A stretch of DNA of 64,000 nucleotides from the NCBI RefSeq assembly GCF_026213295.1, contig NC_079414.1, positions 3,114,312-3,178,311 on the forward strand, written 5' to 3'. The notes under the pieces are model-generated. The model saw only the letters and a program-made list of their open reading frames with translations. It ran no database searches and was not told the origin of the DNA. Below, piece by piece: positions 36,269-48,917 of this stretch. Source of the stretch: Gadus chalcogrammus (taxonomy: Eukaryota; Chordata; Actinopteri; Gadiformes; Gadidae). A program made the position numbers and the translations under genes. Each line of letters opens with the position of its first letter. Position 1 is the stretch's first letter.

Positions 36269-36696
36269 GAGCACTTTTGTCGGTTTGTTGATGGTGTTTG
36301 TTGCCGTTTTTCTATGGAATACCATTCAAGTAAATATATAAATTGGAAATTGATAAATAAAGGAGCAAACATGCCTATGAAACAAAAATATATGGCTATG
36401 AAATAAATCCTGAAATAATTTAATTACATTTCAATATTCACACATAAATGACTCTATATAGGTTTATCTACAGAATTAGTATTTTAAATCGCTACTTTCA
36501 TAATTCAACCTTCATTTAATTTCATAATTATTTTCTTGTTATTTTTTTATTCCATTCATAGCAATTTTCATTTATTTCTTAGGCATATTTATGAATCTAT
36601 TTATTAGATGAGTGTTGCATGCAGCGTTCCACTGTTGTTCTTCTTAGGTTTTATTCTTTCTTTATTTATTCACAATCTTTTACCTCGACACACACT

Positions 36697-36735
36697 AAGA
36701 AAAGGGTTAGTACTACTAATACTAACCCTTTTCTT
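36697..36735. repeat. 16-bp perfect hairpin
   Basis: AAGAAAAGGGTTAGTA at 36697-36712 is mirrored exactly at 36720-36735 with a 7-base loop. Confidence 0.92.
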
Positions 36736-36885
36736 ACTAAAGTCATTAATGTTTTTTTAAATATCCAAATTTTAAAAACGCGAATTTTATTACTATAACA
36801 GAACAGCTAATTTACTCTATATTTTATCCCAAATGTGGTAACACTTTACAATAAGATACGCAAAAACGTAGGTAGTTACTGAAGA

Positions 36886-37017
36886 AAGAATGAGTAACGA
36901 ATGATGAACGACCAGGGCCCTATCTGGGGCCCTAATTGACAGTTACTCAGTAACTACTGAAGAGTTACTGGTAAACAGACTAGGGGACTACTGTATTCAT
37001 TACTGAGTAATGAAAAT
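36886..37017. repeat. GGGGCCCTA minisatellite, part 1
   Basis: One and a bit units of a ~115-bp repeat (tactgagtaacgaatgatga, then gggccctatctggggcccta, then gagttactggtaaacagac). It continues at 39644. Confidence 0.8.
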
Positions 37018-37188
37018 AGGCGTCGATTACGGGGGGGACATGTCCCCCCCACTATTTAAAATACAAATTTTGTCCCCACCACTTTTAAAAATGTGCAAAC
37101 AAATTGTGACTGAAAATATCCCCACATACTCAACCGAAATCGTCGAGTCTAAAATCATGCGATAGGCGCGCACGAAAACATAATTTAT

Positions 37189-37743
37189 AAGATAGGCCTA
37201 CCTAATAAACCGTTGGAACACACAAGAGTGGAACCCATAGCAACGCCGGTAAACAAACCCTGAGAAGCCCAATCCCTATGAGAGCTCACCGTGCTACGGC
37301 CATCCGGAGGCGCACTGAGCTTTTGGGCGTGATATTATATATACAATTATATTATATTATATACTATTATATATAGAGCTCCGAGAGTCGCAAACGACAA
37401 TAATCACTTTCTCCTCCATGCTGCAGTTCACCCCGGACTGCACTGCACTGCACTTAGTTTGACGGTTGAACGCTGATTGGCTATTACGTTACACATGTCA
37501 CTCAGTGGCCACGCTGTTGAACGCTGATTGGCTGTCATCACGCGAAATTCGTGTCAAAGTTGAAATATTTCAACTTGAGCGAATTTGTCGCGCCACAAAT
37601 CCTCGTGAACGCGCTCGCCTGTGCACGGCGAAAGTGTGGCGCGACAAATCAAAACTTGTCGCCGGTTTTCGACCCATACGCGTCTATACGTTCACTTTGT
37701 ATGGGATCCTGTCGCCCCATCGCGTTTGGTGTGAACGCACAGT
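37189..37743 (-). mobile_element. truncated second copy of the 9189-9980 element
   Basis: In reverse complement it matches the first ~560 bp of 9189-9980, from the end ACTGTGCGTTCACACCAAAC (at 37743) to the 'taggcctacctaataaac' zone. The other end is missing. Confidence 0.85.
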
Positions 37744-38271
37744 GAACGCACTGGAGAAGTTTCAAGACGGACAGCCAAAATTGACAGTTTTATTCAGAAA
37801 ATAGCCGGTCCTTTTGCTTCCTGTAAAAAGCATGTTTGTGACACTGGATAACGACATGGATACATTATCTAGCCTGCATGTGGAGGGCCACGTAAGGTAA
37901 GAAATTGGTTTACGTAAACTTTGCTGCTGGTTCTGTTTGCTCGTGATGACCTCGCCAAAGGTTACCCACGGTCCTAAGCGATTGTGATCTGATTCTGGTT
38001 GGTGCTCCACAGGGGCGTTTCTAGGTTTCTGAAACATCTGGGGCTTAGCCCAAGAGGGAATAGGACAGTGCGCGTGTGGCAAATTTTGTTGTATACTTTA
38101 TTGCACATGCACATTTTTTTTCATAATGCTTTCCCTAAATAAACCAAATAGGCAGCTAATTATAGCTTTTCTACCTGACTGCTGCTTATCCCCAGACATC
38201 TAAAGTTCCATTCAAGTTATTTCAGAGTAAAATTAATACAAGTGAGACAGACCTTACATTACCTATATCAG

Positions 38272-38460
38272 GGGTGTCAAACTCATTTTCACGAAGGGCC
38301 ACTCTATGATGAAGTGATAATCACACTAAGGGCCGGCATGGAGTTTACTGACATGCCTTCTTTTTAATACAAAAAGTAAAGACAACATATCTATGAATAT
38401 ATTGCATACAACCTGCGTATAGGGTCATATAGGCTAGGTTCATTTCAACATTTTCGGGGA
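38272..38460 (+). mobile_element. hAT end fragment
   Basis: Begins CAGGGGTGTCAAACTCATTT, a widespread hAT terminal sequence in fish. The partner end was not found. Confidence 0.5.
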
Positions 38461-39643
38461 CAAATTATAGGTGAGGGTATGGGGGTGCTCCCAAACATTT
38501 TTTGAGCGTCAAACACTTAATTTCCTGCATTCTGGTGGATTCATCTATCTGTGCCTTTTCTGCATCATTTTACAGTGGAAATGCTATTTAACCTCATAGA
38601 TTGGCCTATTTACAGCCCACAGAAAACTGACATATTTTCTTCAATGCAAGTTCATCAATTCATGGCTTAAAATCTTGAGCAGTAGAACAGAAATTCCGAG
38701 CAGTAACCTACGCAAGAGTCCTAACAAATGGGAGCATGTTCGACGGGCGGATATGGCACAGGCTCTGCATGCAGCAAAATATCTAAAAAAATATATTTTT
38801 TATTTTTTTAACAAAAAAGATTCGGGGCTAATCAAATTAGATCCGGGGCTTTAGCCCCGAATAAAACAGCCTAGTGACGCCACTGGTGCTCCAGCTAGTA
38901 TGCATTGTTTATATAGATTGCAGCTTGTAGCAGCTACACACGGTGCAATTGCTATGCCAATGTGGTTATAGTTGTTTTGTCTGATTGAGATATGTGACGA
39001 CTTGGAGCCTGGTAGGCCTATCCTGACATAAATATGTTCTCGCATAACCTGTGTGATTATCCTAAACTGTAGGGGATTTTATTTGCGGGCAATTTGCTTA
39101 TGATGTTGTAACGAGTGAAGTCTACATTGGTCCTTCGCAAGTGTTAACTGGTGGTCAGGATTTGGCAGATGCAATTCTCCTCTGGGCGCTTTTCTTTTTT
39201 TTTTTAATGTAGCATAACATATGCTACCAGCAGCCCTTGCTCGTCTTCAAAAGGCTGATGCTCAGTACCTCGTTTCATTTCGTACCCCCTTTACAGTCTG
39301 GCAGTGTTTGTCTGGTAAACTTTGTTAATGTCAAGATAAGTGTTAAATTGCCAACACTGTTCTTTGTCCTGTGTGTATTAGTATTACATATCCCGAGCCA
39401 ATACCCTGGTGTTTCCAACGCCGTTTTGCAGAACAAGCCAAAACACAAACTGTGGTTTTCAACTTGTATTGTTCGGATAGTATTTTCAACACCTGACAAT
39501 ACACTGTAGAGCATATTGTAATGCAGTGTTGAATGGATGTATAGCTTACATAAGGGTACCCAGCACTTTTCAAACCACACTCAAGCTTATGGTTATTGTT
39601 CCAACCACTTCTTAAAACAAACTGACGCCCTTGGTAATGAATG

Positions 39644-39965
39644 ATGAACAACCAGGGCCCTAACTGGGGCCCCTAAGTGACTGTTATTCAGTAACTACTG
39701 AGGAGTTACTGGTAAACAGACCAGTGGACTACTGTATTCGTTACTGAGTAACGAATGATGAACGACTGGGGCCCTATCTGGGGCCCTAAGTGACATACTA
39801 TGTTCAGTAACTACTGAGGAGTTACTGTTAAACAGACCAGGGGACTACTGTATTTGTTACTGAGTAATAAATGATGAACGACTGGGGCCCTAAGTGAGTT
39901 ATTCAGTAACAACTGAGGAGTTACTGGTAAACAGACTAGGGGATACTGTATTAATTAATCCTTCT
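39644..39965. repeat. GGGGCCCTA minisatellite, part 2
   Basis: About three units of the ~115-bp repeat, each with paired gggccc boxes and cagtaactactgagg. Confidence 0.88.
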
Positions 39966-40837
39966 GTGAATTAGCAAACTGACCAATTGATTATGAAAGC
40001 AACTGAATTGTACTGGGATTTCACAATTAGTTATTAAATGAACAGGGCACAGACGGGATGACTGTCATATTTTAATGAAGATATTCACAACACATACACA
40101 CAATACTACATTAATATTCACATTTAAGGTTTATTATGTAGCATTAGTAATGTAGAAGGCTTAAAAGCAAATGTCCACCGCTGCAGGGCATGCTTTAAAC
40201 CTGCCGCCCTTGGTTTGAAGCGCTGTCGAGGGCTGGCTTGGTTCCCGCACTGGATCGACTGGTAGAGCTGGATCTGACTGATGAAGAGTTGTTACTCATT
40301 CGATCCATTCGTTCACCAGTAGTGACGCTTTTTTAATCATTTGTTTACCAGAAGTGAAGCTTTTTGGGTACCTTAATGCATGGGCGTCAGTCCGACATTT
40401 CAGGACAGCACATAAAGAAAGGTGAGTAACATGTTGCAAACCTAGATGGATTAACGTCCTTGATTGTCATTTTGCTACTTGGCTGCTGACATTAGTGAGA
40501 GTACTAGTAGGCTAGTTGTTATTGATGGTGAAAAGTAGCTGCTATTCTCGAAGCGCTAGCTAGCTGTAACACCAGAACTGACTAGCTAGTTGCTAAATAT
40601 CAATGCATGCACGCCTCTAATGAGGTTATACGGAATCAAAACTTTTTTTGCGTTTGCATCCCTGAGCTTGACACTAAAACACTAAAACTGCATGCCTAGA
40701 ATATAATGAGGCTATACGGAATAAAAACTTCATTTTCAAATGTTATGACTACTTTGTAGGCAGTGATGACTGACTGACTGAAATGACTGAAAAACAGGTT
40801 TGATGAAATACAGACATTTGAAAAAAACGAATTTGAT
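39966..40837. other. unassigned sequence with a small local duplication
   Basis: The segment 'aatgaggttatacggaat.aaaact' (about 40619-40643) is repeated at about 40706-40731. No gene was seen. Confidence 0.35.
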
Positions 40838-41000
40838 AATGACTTGACTTGACTTGACTTGATGATGAGACTTGACTTGACTTGCTTGACTAAAGCTGTG
40901 CTTGGACTTGACTTGCTTGATCCTCCTTACTGACGACTTGGACTTACTTGAGACTTGAGGGCTAAGACTTGCGACTGACTTGAGACTTGCATGTATGGGA
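40838..41000. repeat. degenerate (GACTT)n array
   Basis: The words gacttgactt and cttgagactt recur over about 160 bp; a known type of teleost repeat by look. Confidence 0.85.
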
Positions 41001-41054
41001 CTTACTCCCATCTCTGGTTCTTGAACATTCGCAAACTCGTTCATTGAACGCGAC

Positions 41055-41556
41055 AAGACAGATAACACTTATTTTACAAATTACATTTATTAGCGTTCCT
41101 AACTTTATATTTGTATTGTATTGCATTGTATTTATTTATTTCCCTACACAGTAATAGCTAAATGTTATGGGGATAACGTGAATAAGAATAATAAAAAACA
41201 TTTACCAGTTAGTAAATGCCTGCTCACCTATCTACCCATCTATCAATCTATTATCTATCTATCTATCTATTACCTATAATCTATTTTCTAAATTAAATTA
41301 AGGAAATTAAATTAACACAAGCTAGCAAAACTATGATACACATTAAACACTCAGTTTACTAGGTAAATTCAATTAAACAATTAAATGCAATACAAATATA
41401 AAGTAAAAACAAGTGTTATCTAGCTATCCGTTATCTGTGTTATATTATTTCGTCGTCGGCAACATGAGCGCGATTGAAACCTGCCTGGCAACGGACAACC
41501 CCTTACGTAATCTGATTACGTACCCGGTACAATTTTAGCGTGACACTGGTACAAAT
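41055..41556. mobile_element. degenerate copy of the foldback element at 47609-48183
   Basis: The right part, 41372-41556, follows the right arm of the 47609 element ('caattaaatgcaatacaaat', 'aacaagtgttatc', 'ggtacaattttagcgtgaca'). The left part near 41068-41140 resembles its left arm. A (CTAT)n microsatellite lies between (about 41241-41270). Confidence 0.65.
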
Positions 41557-41565
41557 TTAGTGTGA

Positions 41566-42063
41566 TACCGGCGTTACACCGAATTCTGTGACCCACCGAA
41601 AAGTGTGACCCCATGGGGCGCTGTTGCATATTTTCTGCAATATGCTCGAGTTTGAAGAGTAGAAAGGCAAGACAAAAACATACATAAAACATAAGATCTC
41701 CCCCCCCAACCATTTACCTTTTTATTAAAGGTGCTTAATAAATACATTTGATTGATTTGATTAGCATTTTACAGACCCATACAATGGATAGGGCGTTTGG
41801 TACGGTCCTTCACCGTTGCTTCTTTACCCATAAAAAGCTACAGTCAGTGTTAAATTACGCTGATTTACCTTTGTGCATTTCCTATTATAGGCTACTGTGT
41901 AAAATGCTGTTTAGAATGAATGTATCAAGAAAAGAAAGACCCACAGGAGATCTTATGTTTTTGTTATAATGCACACGTACATGTTGCAGAAAATGTGCAA
42001 CAGCGCCCCCTGGGGTCACACTTTTGGTGGGTCTGGGGCGCAGAATTCGGTGTAACACCGGTA
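41566..42063. mobile_element. TA-flanked MITE with ~75-bp inverted repeats
   Basis: The left arm 41566-41640 (TACCGGCGTTACACCGAATTC) is mirrored by 41984-42063, ending AATTCGGTGTAACACCGGTA. A TA duplication and TIR-only structure fit a Tc1/mariner-type MITE (inference). The interior is AT-rich, non-coding. Confidence 0.8.
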
Positions 42064-43087
42064 ATGAAAGGTTCTGAAAGACGGCATACCGATGTAGCTA
42101 ATTACTAAGGAATAAAATGTATACAAAATCTGTCTGGTACGTTTTATGAAGAATACGTTTCCAAAAAGCATCGGACATATGACCCACTATGTTCTGCTCC
42201 ATGTATCCAATGTTGACAACGTGACGTATTGCTAAGCTAACAACATAAACAAGAGGAGCTAGGAAAGGAATTTAACTGCGTGTTTAAGTTCGGAAGGGCC
42301 AAACGTGTGGCTACACACAGCACTACAAAAGTCGTCAAGATTGAAAAAATATGTTGCACAGCTGAACGCTGTATCACATCATGACAACACGCATTCCATC
42401 AAAACTAGCCTACATCAGGCATTCTGACCAAAACTCATGCACTCCCCCCCAAAATGATTCCAGGATTCAAGCAAAGCAAGAATGACCAAAAGTCACTTTG
42501 TGTCAACAAGAGACTGACTCCACCGACTATCAATTGCAAGTTAAAACAGCCGACCACTTGAATACAAAAAGCACAAAATACCTCGCGACAGCACCAGCAA
42601 ATCTTAATCAATAAATATCGCGTCTGACCTTTATTTATGTGGCAGTGGTCTGCAGACGCATCCCGTGGTGTAGCCTACCACATCCATTTAGTTCAACAGG
42701 TTATCGTTCTGATACTGTCCATGGTACTAGCAACCTGCTCTGGTGCTTTTTACCTATGTATTCAGACTAAAATGACTTGTCTGATCCCTCATCATCCCAG
42801 CCAAAGAGTATTGGTATTATTAGTAATGGCTACTTGCCAAATTGAAAAAACAACTTCACAAAGTGTTTATTTTTCCAATGTATTTGTTATCATTCGTAGC
42901 GTTGATCAGCAGAGAAATAGTTTGCCAAAGTCTTCGACGTCGCTTAGCAACCGAATACGCTGGGGTTGATAAGTTACCGGACTGCAGAGTGATACAGATG
43001 ACGTGAATCAGCAACACATACTCATTCCGAGCGCGTCGATTTCTGACGAACGGTCAGTGACTTTGGCTTCAGTTTCTGACGCAAAAG
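42064..43087. other. unassigned; contains a block shared with 61578-61700
   Basis: The block 42897-43005 ('gcttagcaaccgaatacgctggggttga' region) is about 75-80% like 61578-61700. Otherwise no feature was recognised. Confidence 0.5.
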
Positions 43088-43775
43088 GGTACCCTTGCGC
43101 TTCTTTTTTCGACGCATGGGGTTTTCAACTCCTTACAATGTAACAACTTCACGGGGGAGCCGATGGCTGCACATAGAGACGCTATGAGCATTCATCCCAT
43201 TGGCTAACGGAGGACCTTGCGCTTCTTTTTTCGACGCAGGGGGTTTTCCACTCATTACAATGTAATCCCTCCACGGCAATGTATGAAGCTATGAGCATTC
43301 ATCCCATTGGCTAACGGAAGAGCCGATGGCTGCACATAGAGACGCTATGAGCATTCATCCCATTGGCTAACGCAGGACCATGTGCTTCTTTTTTCGACGC
43401 AGGGGGTTTTCCACTCATTGCAATGTAATCCCTCCACGGCAATGTATGAAGCTATGTGCATTCATTCATACCATTGGCTAACGGAGGACCTTGCGCTTCT
43501 TTTTTCGACGCAGGGGGTTTTCCACTCATTACAATGTAATCCCTCCACGGCAATATATGAAGCTATGAGCATTCATCCCATTGGCTAACGGAAGAGCCGA
43601 TGGCTGCACTTAGAGACGCTATGAGCATTCATCCCATTGGCTAACGCAGGACCATGTGCTTCTTTTTTCGACGCAGGGGGTTTTCCACTCATTGCAATGT
43701 AATCCCTCCTTGGCAATGTATGAAGCTATGAGCATTCATTCATCCCATTGGCTAACGGAAGACCCGATGTCTGCA
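43088..43775. repeat. composite minisatellite with CCAAT-box-like units
   Basis: Two unit types alternate: A (~107 bp, cttcttttttcgacgcaggg, then catccccattggctaacgg-type end) and B (~57 bp, gagccgatggctgcacatag). All end in 'cccattggctaacg'. There are about 4 A and 3 B units. The attggct word is an inverted CCAAT box. Confidence 0.88.
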
Positions 43776-44094
43776 CATTAACGGCGATTTTACAGTGAAA
43801 TCTGTGACATTCCTCAACACAACTACACCAACGTGTCCTTGTTAATTACAAAACATGTATGGGTTAAGTTTATGGGCATCAGTTGTCCTGTTTTGTGCTT
43901 TGATTGAGAGAAACAATCGTTTTTTTGACCAGTGCTGGGTAGCTGAGGTCGTTGCTATAGAGACCAAGACAGACAGAGCAACCCTTTCTCATCAAAATTA
44001 CGTTCCCAGAGAACTATTCGGCATTCTCAATTAAGTTTGTCAAAAAAACGTATTTTGTCCGTGATTACGTTTTATTGAACATATTGTAGCGACC
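43776..44094. other. unassigned sequence
   Basis: Nothing recognisable was seen. Confidence 0.3.
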
Positions 44095-44395
44095 AGTGTT
44101 CGCAACGTGTTCGTTCTCTTCCGGGTTCGTGCCGGGGATTCTGTGGGATTCTCGGAGCGCATGTTGTTGCGGTTATTGTTGCTGTTATTGTTGTTTTTCT
44201 GGGTCCGTTGCTAGTTGTTGGTGTTATTAATGATCAGTGGGGTTAATGGGTTGGGATTGTTCATTGTTGTGTGTTGTTCTGTTGTGTGTCGTTGTTGCCA
44301 CTGTCACCGAGAATGACGTGTGTGTTAGTTAGGTGTGCTGTTCTATGTACGTGTTCGGGGTTAATAAACTATAACCCTGCATACTATAAACTATG
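44095..44395 (+). mobile_element. solo LTR candidate (plus strand)
   Basis: Starts TGTAGCGACCAGTG, is T/G-rich, and has AATAAA-type 'ttaataaac' near 44362. It shares several zones with the minus-strand block 28400-28655. No internal retrovirus-like genes are nearby. Confidence 0.5.
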
Positions 44396-45335
44396 CGGAA
44401 TAGATCTGTTCCTAAAATGTGATCCGAATGTACTGTATATATGACAGTAACAAAAGTGTCCGTTATGTCCCTCGCGCACACCTGACACATCTCTGGACCG
44501 GCGGTGACATAATGGACGTCTTATCACTATTTGGCATTGTGAATTTGATTTTAATGAAAGCACAGCAGGAGAGAGCTTTTCTCTGCCTGCTCCTTCAATT
44601 AAGAAGGAGGACAGCACAGCTACGTCAATTTCTCGTCCGATCTTTATATTTACCCCAACCTCCGCCGCAAACAAGAGGAATTTGAATGCGAGTCCGCAGC
44701 CAAGACTGGTCCCTCTAAGTTAAGAAGTATTCAGCCTGCAAAAATACTAGTTATAGCCTACTCATTTACAGTTATCCCGGACGCGCGCGGACACTACTAT
44801 ACGCGAACACGTCATTAATAAACACCCATGTCCCGTCGCTTAGCAAACGGACACGTGAGGCAGAGGAATGAAATGAGGCAGCCAGTACGGCTGGCTAATT
44901 TCATGCTTTTTCAGCACGGTTTTATGTCAGATTAGCATATTTAGTCTTGCTGCAAGACTAAATATGTTAGACACATACATCAAATCCATTAACAAGTTTA
45001 GGTAAAGTGCGATCATACAATAGAAGTGTCTGCAAACATGACATTGGTGACAACGGTGAAATAGCAAACTTGGTTGAGCGCATGCGCTCTGAGGGATTTC
45101 TCAATTCTGGGTGAGGCAGCACTGCTCGCTGCCTCAGCCGGCCTCAGCTCGCATATCTCTCAGCGATTTTGATAATAAAAATGATTTAAATTATTGGAAT
45201 CGTACATTAATTACATTTAGACCACAGATCAGTAGATAAATACCAATATATTATATTTTTTAATTATTTAATTTTATCATAATTCGTTCTTTCTTTTCAT
45301 GATGACTCCCCTGACTGCACGTCACTGATATATAG
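44396..45335. other. unassigned; contains a 29-bp hairpin
   Basis: ATATTTAGTCTTGC (44937-44950) is mirrored at 44952-44965 with a one-base centre. The rest is unassigned. Confidence 0.45.
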
Positions 45336-45376
45336 ATAACATAACATAACATAACATAACATAACATAACATAACA
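45336..45376. repeat. (ACATA)n microsatellite
   Basis: About eight units of the pentamer, followed by gata and agcat variants. Confidence 0.95.
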
Positions 45377-45414
45377 TAGATAGATAGTGAGGGATAGCAT
45401 AGCATAACATAAGG

Positions 45415-45610
45415 TGCGTTTCCATCCCCCTGTTTTTAGGCAAACTTTGAAGTAACGAATCAGTAAACAGTGATGGAAACACCAAAATTGGCATAAAAAT
45501 CCTCTTATTCGCAAAAAGGTTTATCCGCTCGCTTGAGGTGGTTTTTGAGAAATGTGAAAGAGAGTAAATTCGCGAAATGGGAGATGGAAACACACTTTTC
45601 GAAACAGCTG
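45415..45610 (+). mobile_element. short element end (GGTGCGTTTCCATC)
   Basis: Starts AGGTGCGTTTCCATCCCCC with internal gatggaaacac words (near 45471 and 45580). The reverse end-like word gatggaaacgcacct occurs at about 57619-57633. If these are the two ends, the L1/Tx1-like LINE was inserted into a short MITE. Internal copies of the word make this uncertain. Confidence 0.5.
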
Positions 45611-45934
45611 TGACGTAGCGAACTTTGAACACACAGGACTGACAGTCTTTCCGAGAAAAGCCAAGATGGCGCTGTTCTGAGGAGGCTGCGTTAAACTTGT
45701 CTCGGAAAAACTTGGATTGTGTTGATACCACAACCTCAATGGTTTCGACTTGAAAACTATATATATGGCTGCGTAAATTAGCGAAGAAAGTTTTCCGGTA
45801 CTTCTGGGCAGAATAATTCAAAGTTAACTATATAAATGTAAAAAACCCAGTTGACGGAAGAAAAATAAATAACGGTTACGCTAACGGTTTTTTTTTGTCA
45901 CCGACCAACATATCAACTGAAACGAAAATAACAA

Positions 45935-46756
45935 ATGGAAGACAGTTGTACCACTGTAATGGAGGCTAATATGGAAGAAGAAAGAAGAGAGGTGAAAACA
46001 GACACAGAGTTAGTCTTCTCTACGGAGAAACCTGTGGCGAAAAAAAAGAAGAGAGCACGCAATGGTGAGAGCGGCTTCTCTGACGCATTGGCAGCGATTC
46101 AGGTGCTAGCAAAAAAACAGGACGACTCTTTCAGCAAAATCTCGGCAATTGAATTGACTACGAACTCTACTGCCAAACAAATTGAGAAATTAACGTCCAC
46201 TGTTGAGCAACTTGTAGTGGACGTTGAGTGTCACAAAGAAATATTGAAAACCACACAGCTGGAGGTTGAAAACCTAAAAAAATAAAACAAAATCCTGAGG
46301 GCAGGAGTCGCTGACTGCGAACGGTACAGCTGGAGGTGGGCGCTCAAGCTACATGGGATGAAAGAGGAAACTAATGAAGATACAAGAAAGCTGTCCAATG
46401 ATGTGATGGGAAAGGTGGATCCTGGGCTGTTTGAGTATCTGGAGGAAGGGGTTGACATAGTCCACCGGGTCGGCCCAAGAAAACACGATGGTCCCCAGAC
46501 TCCCCACAGATCCATCATTATCCTGTTCGCACTCCGCCGCATCCGTGATGCTGTATGGAAGAGCCCGAAAGGGTGCCGGTTTCTACGGGACAACAAGCTG
46601 CGACTGTCTGAGGCTCTGTCTCCGGAGGACAGATTGGCGAGGGAGAAACTTTGGCCACTGGTAAAGAAAGCGAGAGAGGAGGGGAAGAAGGTTTCATTCC
46701 TGGGCCCCTTTGCTTTGATTGACGGGAAGAAGATCGTCCACCTAGACATTGAGTAA
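45935..46756 (+). pseudogene. L1-like ORF1 protein, one in-frame stop
   Basis: 274 codons in one frame, broken only by TAA at 46283-46285. Residues ~1-45 are acidic then Lys/Arg-rich (KKKKRAR). Residues ~50-116 form a coiled coil (SKISAIELTTNSTAKQIEKL) that would drive trimer formation. After the stop comes the RRM-like domain (ILRAGVADCERYSWRWALKL, then HGMKEE) and the C-terminal domain (REKLWPLVKKAREEGKKVSF). This is the usual L1 ORF1p order: an RNA-binding chaperone of the LINE particle. ORF2 follows in the same orientation. Confidence 0.85.
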
Positions 46757-47608
46757 TGTTTTAGCCGACTGAATGTTGGTTGGCTGGGACCTGCCTGACG
46801 GCCTCTCGATTCCACAATGTGGGACCGTTGATACGACTTCCACCTGATCTGGGGTCCGGCTGGACTCATGTTGGATACTCCTCCATTTCAAGTAACACAA
46901 AGGTTGGTTTGAAAAAAAAAATGAAGATAATAACATTAATTTAAATTATTTATTTAAATTATTAGTTTGGATAAGAATGCTTTATGCAGAGTATTTTTGT
47001 TTGAATGCTTACTCATTTAAAGCTGGTGACCTATGTTTTGGTCCTTAATGGTTAGTATTGAAATCGTTATTTCACATTACATAAGGTGTTCATATAGTTT
47101 AATTAATATAAAATACCTTGATTTCAGGTGCAGGGTATGATTGCACGGATATGTTAAAGGTAGCCTGGAATTTAGGTATTAGGCCTATCTTATATTTATT
47201 TTTAGTTATTACGACAAGTCAAATACATGGTGCTATAAAATATTTATTTTTTATTTTAGTTACTCAATGTTTCCACCACATTATTATTGGTTGTTTATCA
47301 ATCCTTCTTTCAAAGAAAGCTAAGCACACCTACAGTTCCTGTTATCTGTTATTTGAGAGCTTTTATGTTTGTTTGTCCTACTGTTCGTTTTTTAGTTATT
47401 GGATGGATGTTATTAAGCTATACCCTCTTACTTTGATGTCACTGAATGTCAGGGGTATACGTGATGCTGTTAAAAGAAAACCTATGTTTTTATTTTGTAA
47501 AAGAAGTGAAGCTGATTTAATTCTACTTCAAGAGACACATTCCAGTGAGTCAGACATTAAGTTTTGGAAAGGGCAATGGGGAAACGGAATTTACTGTAGT
47601 CATGGCAC

Positions 47609-48183
47609 TGTCACGTTAAAATTGTACCGGGGGCGAAAATTGTACCGGCCTACGTCATCGTTTGTTTACATCCTGACAACCTGCCCGGCAACAGACGACG
47701 CGATGCAGAAAACATGTTTCCAAACGACGAAATAACATAATACAGATAGCGGATCGCTATCTGTATTATGATAGATAGCGATAACACTTGTTTTTACTTT
47801 ATATTTGTATTGTATTTAATTGTTTAATCGAAACAATAAAAAAATTTGCCCGCGAAACGGGCGATCGCGTAGAATGTTCTAGAACCTTCCTACGTGATTT
47901 GACGCGTCATTTGACGCGATCGCCCGTTTCGCGGGCAATTTTCTTTATTGTTTCGATTAAACAATTAAATACAATGCAAATATAAAGTAAAAACAAGTGT
48001 TATCGCTATCTATCATAATTCAGATAGCGATCCGCTATCTGTATTATGTTATTTCGTCGTTTGGAAACATGTTTTCTGCATCGCGTCATCTGTTGCAGGG
48101 CAGGTTGTCAAGTTGTCAGGATGTAAACAAACGATGACGTAGGCCGGTACAATTTTCGCCCCCGGTACAATTTTAACGTGACA
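47609..48183. mobile_element. 575-bp foldback element with 4-bp GCAC duplication
   Basis: Ends TGTCACGTTAAAATTGTACC (47609) and the inverse ending TTTTAACGTGACA (48183). The arms are about 270 bp, so almost the whole element is one palindrome, centred near 47900. GCAC flanks it (47605-47608 and 48184-48187), and joining the flanks restores the LINE frame (CSHG|TNHSAG). No gene. Confidence 0.9.
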
Positions 48184-48783
48184 GCACCAATCACTCAGCG
48201 GGGGTCTCTGTTTTTCTACATAAATTTAGGGGTGATATTTTAGAGGTTGTCTCTTCAGATGATGGTAGATGGTTGACTATTATTCTCAAACAGGATAATG
48301 CAATTTTCATTGTGTGCAATGTTTATGGTCACAATTCTCGCTCTCTAAACAAAGGGCTTTTCTCCCAAATAATTTGAAACTAAAATAACTATTACAGAAA
48401 TATTCAAATTCATTTTTAATTTTAAGTGGTGACTTTAATGAATGTGCTGATGCAAAGGACAGGAATCCGCCAAAAAATTGCGAAACTTCGCAAAGTAACA
48501 ATCTGATTTTAAAGGTCCCATGACATGAAAATCTCACTTTATGAGGTTTTCTAACATAAATATGAGTTCCCCTAGCCTGCCTATGGTCCCCCAATGGCTA
48601 AAACTTGCGTTTGGTGTAAAACGAGCACTAGCTGTTCTGCTCGCCTTTGAAAAAACGGAGGCTCAAGTGCACTGATTTGGAATGTCTGTATTTATGACGT
48701 CACCAAGAATCTCAGCTCCTCCCCTTACTCTGCCTGGCCCGCCCAGAGACGTTGGCCCGCAAATGAGACTCGACCGTGCGAGC

Positions 48784-48909
<126 letters not shown>

Positions 48910-48917
48910 ACACACAC

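Larger units (their letters stand above)
37018..39643. mobile_element. composite insertion splitting the GGGGCCCTA minisatellite
   Basis: The repeat array stops at about 37017 and resumes at about 39644, so 2.6 kb was inserted or rearranged between. It begins with a 'gggggggacatgtccccccc' G-tract/C-tract palindrome near 37031. It holds the truncated element copy at 37189-37743, a hAT end near 38273 ('caggggtgtcaaactca'), and 'ggggctttagccccg' near 38846. No single pair of ends was identified. Confidence 0.5.

Noticed and set aside
37466..37804. 112-codon frame also seen in part at 9145-9459
   Set aside because: The similarity reflects two copies of one non-coding inverted-end element. The frames are in opposite contexts and not otherwise conserved.
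43088..43775. Repeat-spacer look of the composite minisatellite
   Set aside because: The 'spacers' are themselves repeated units, so this is a higher-order minisatellite.
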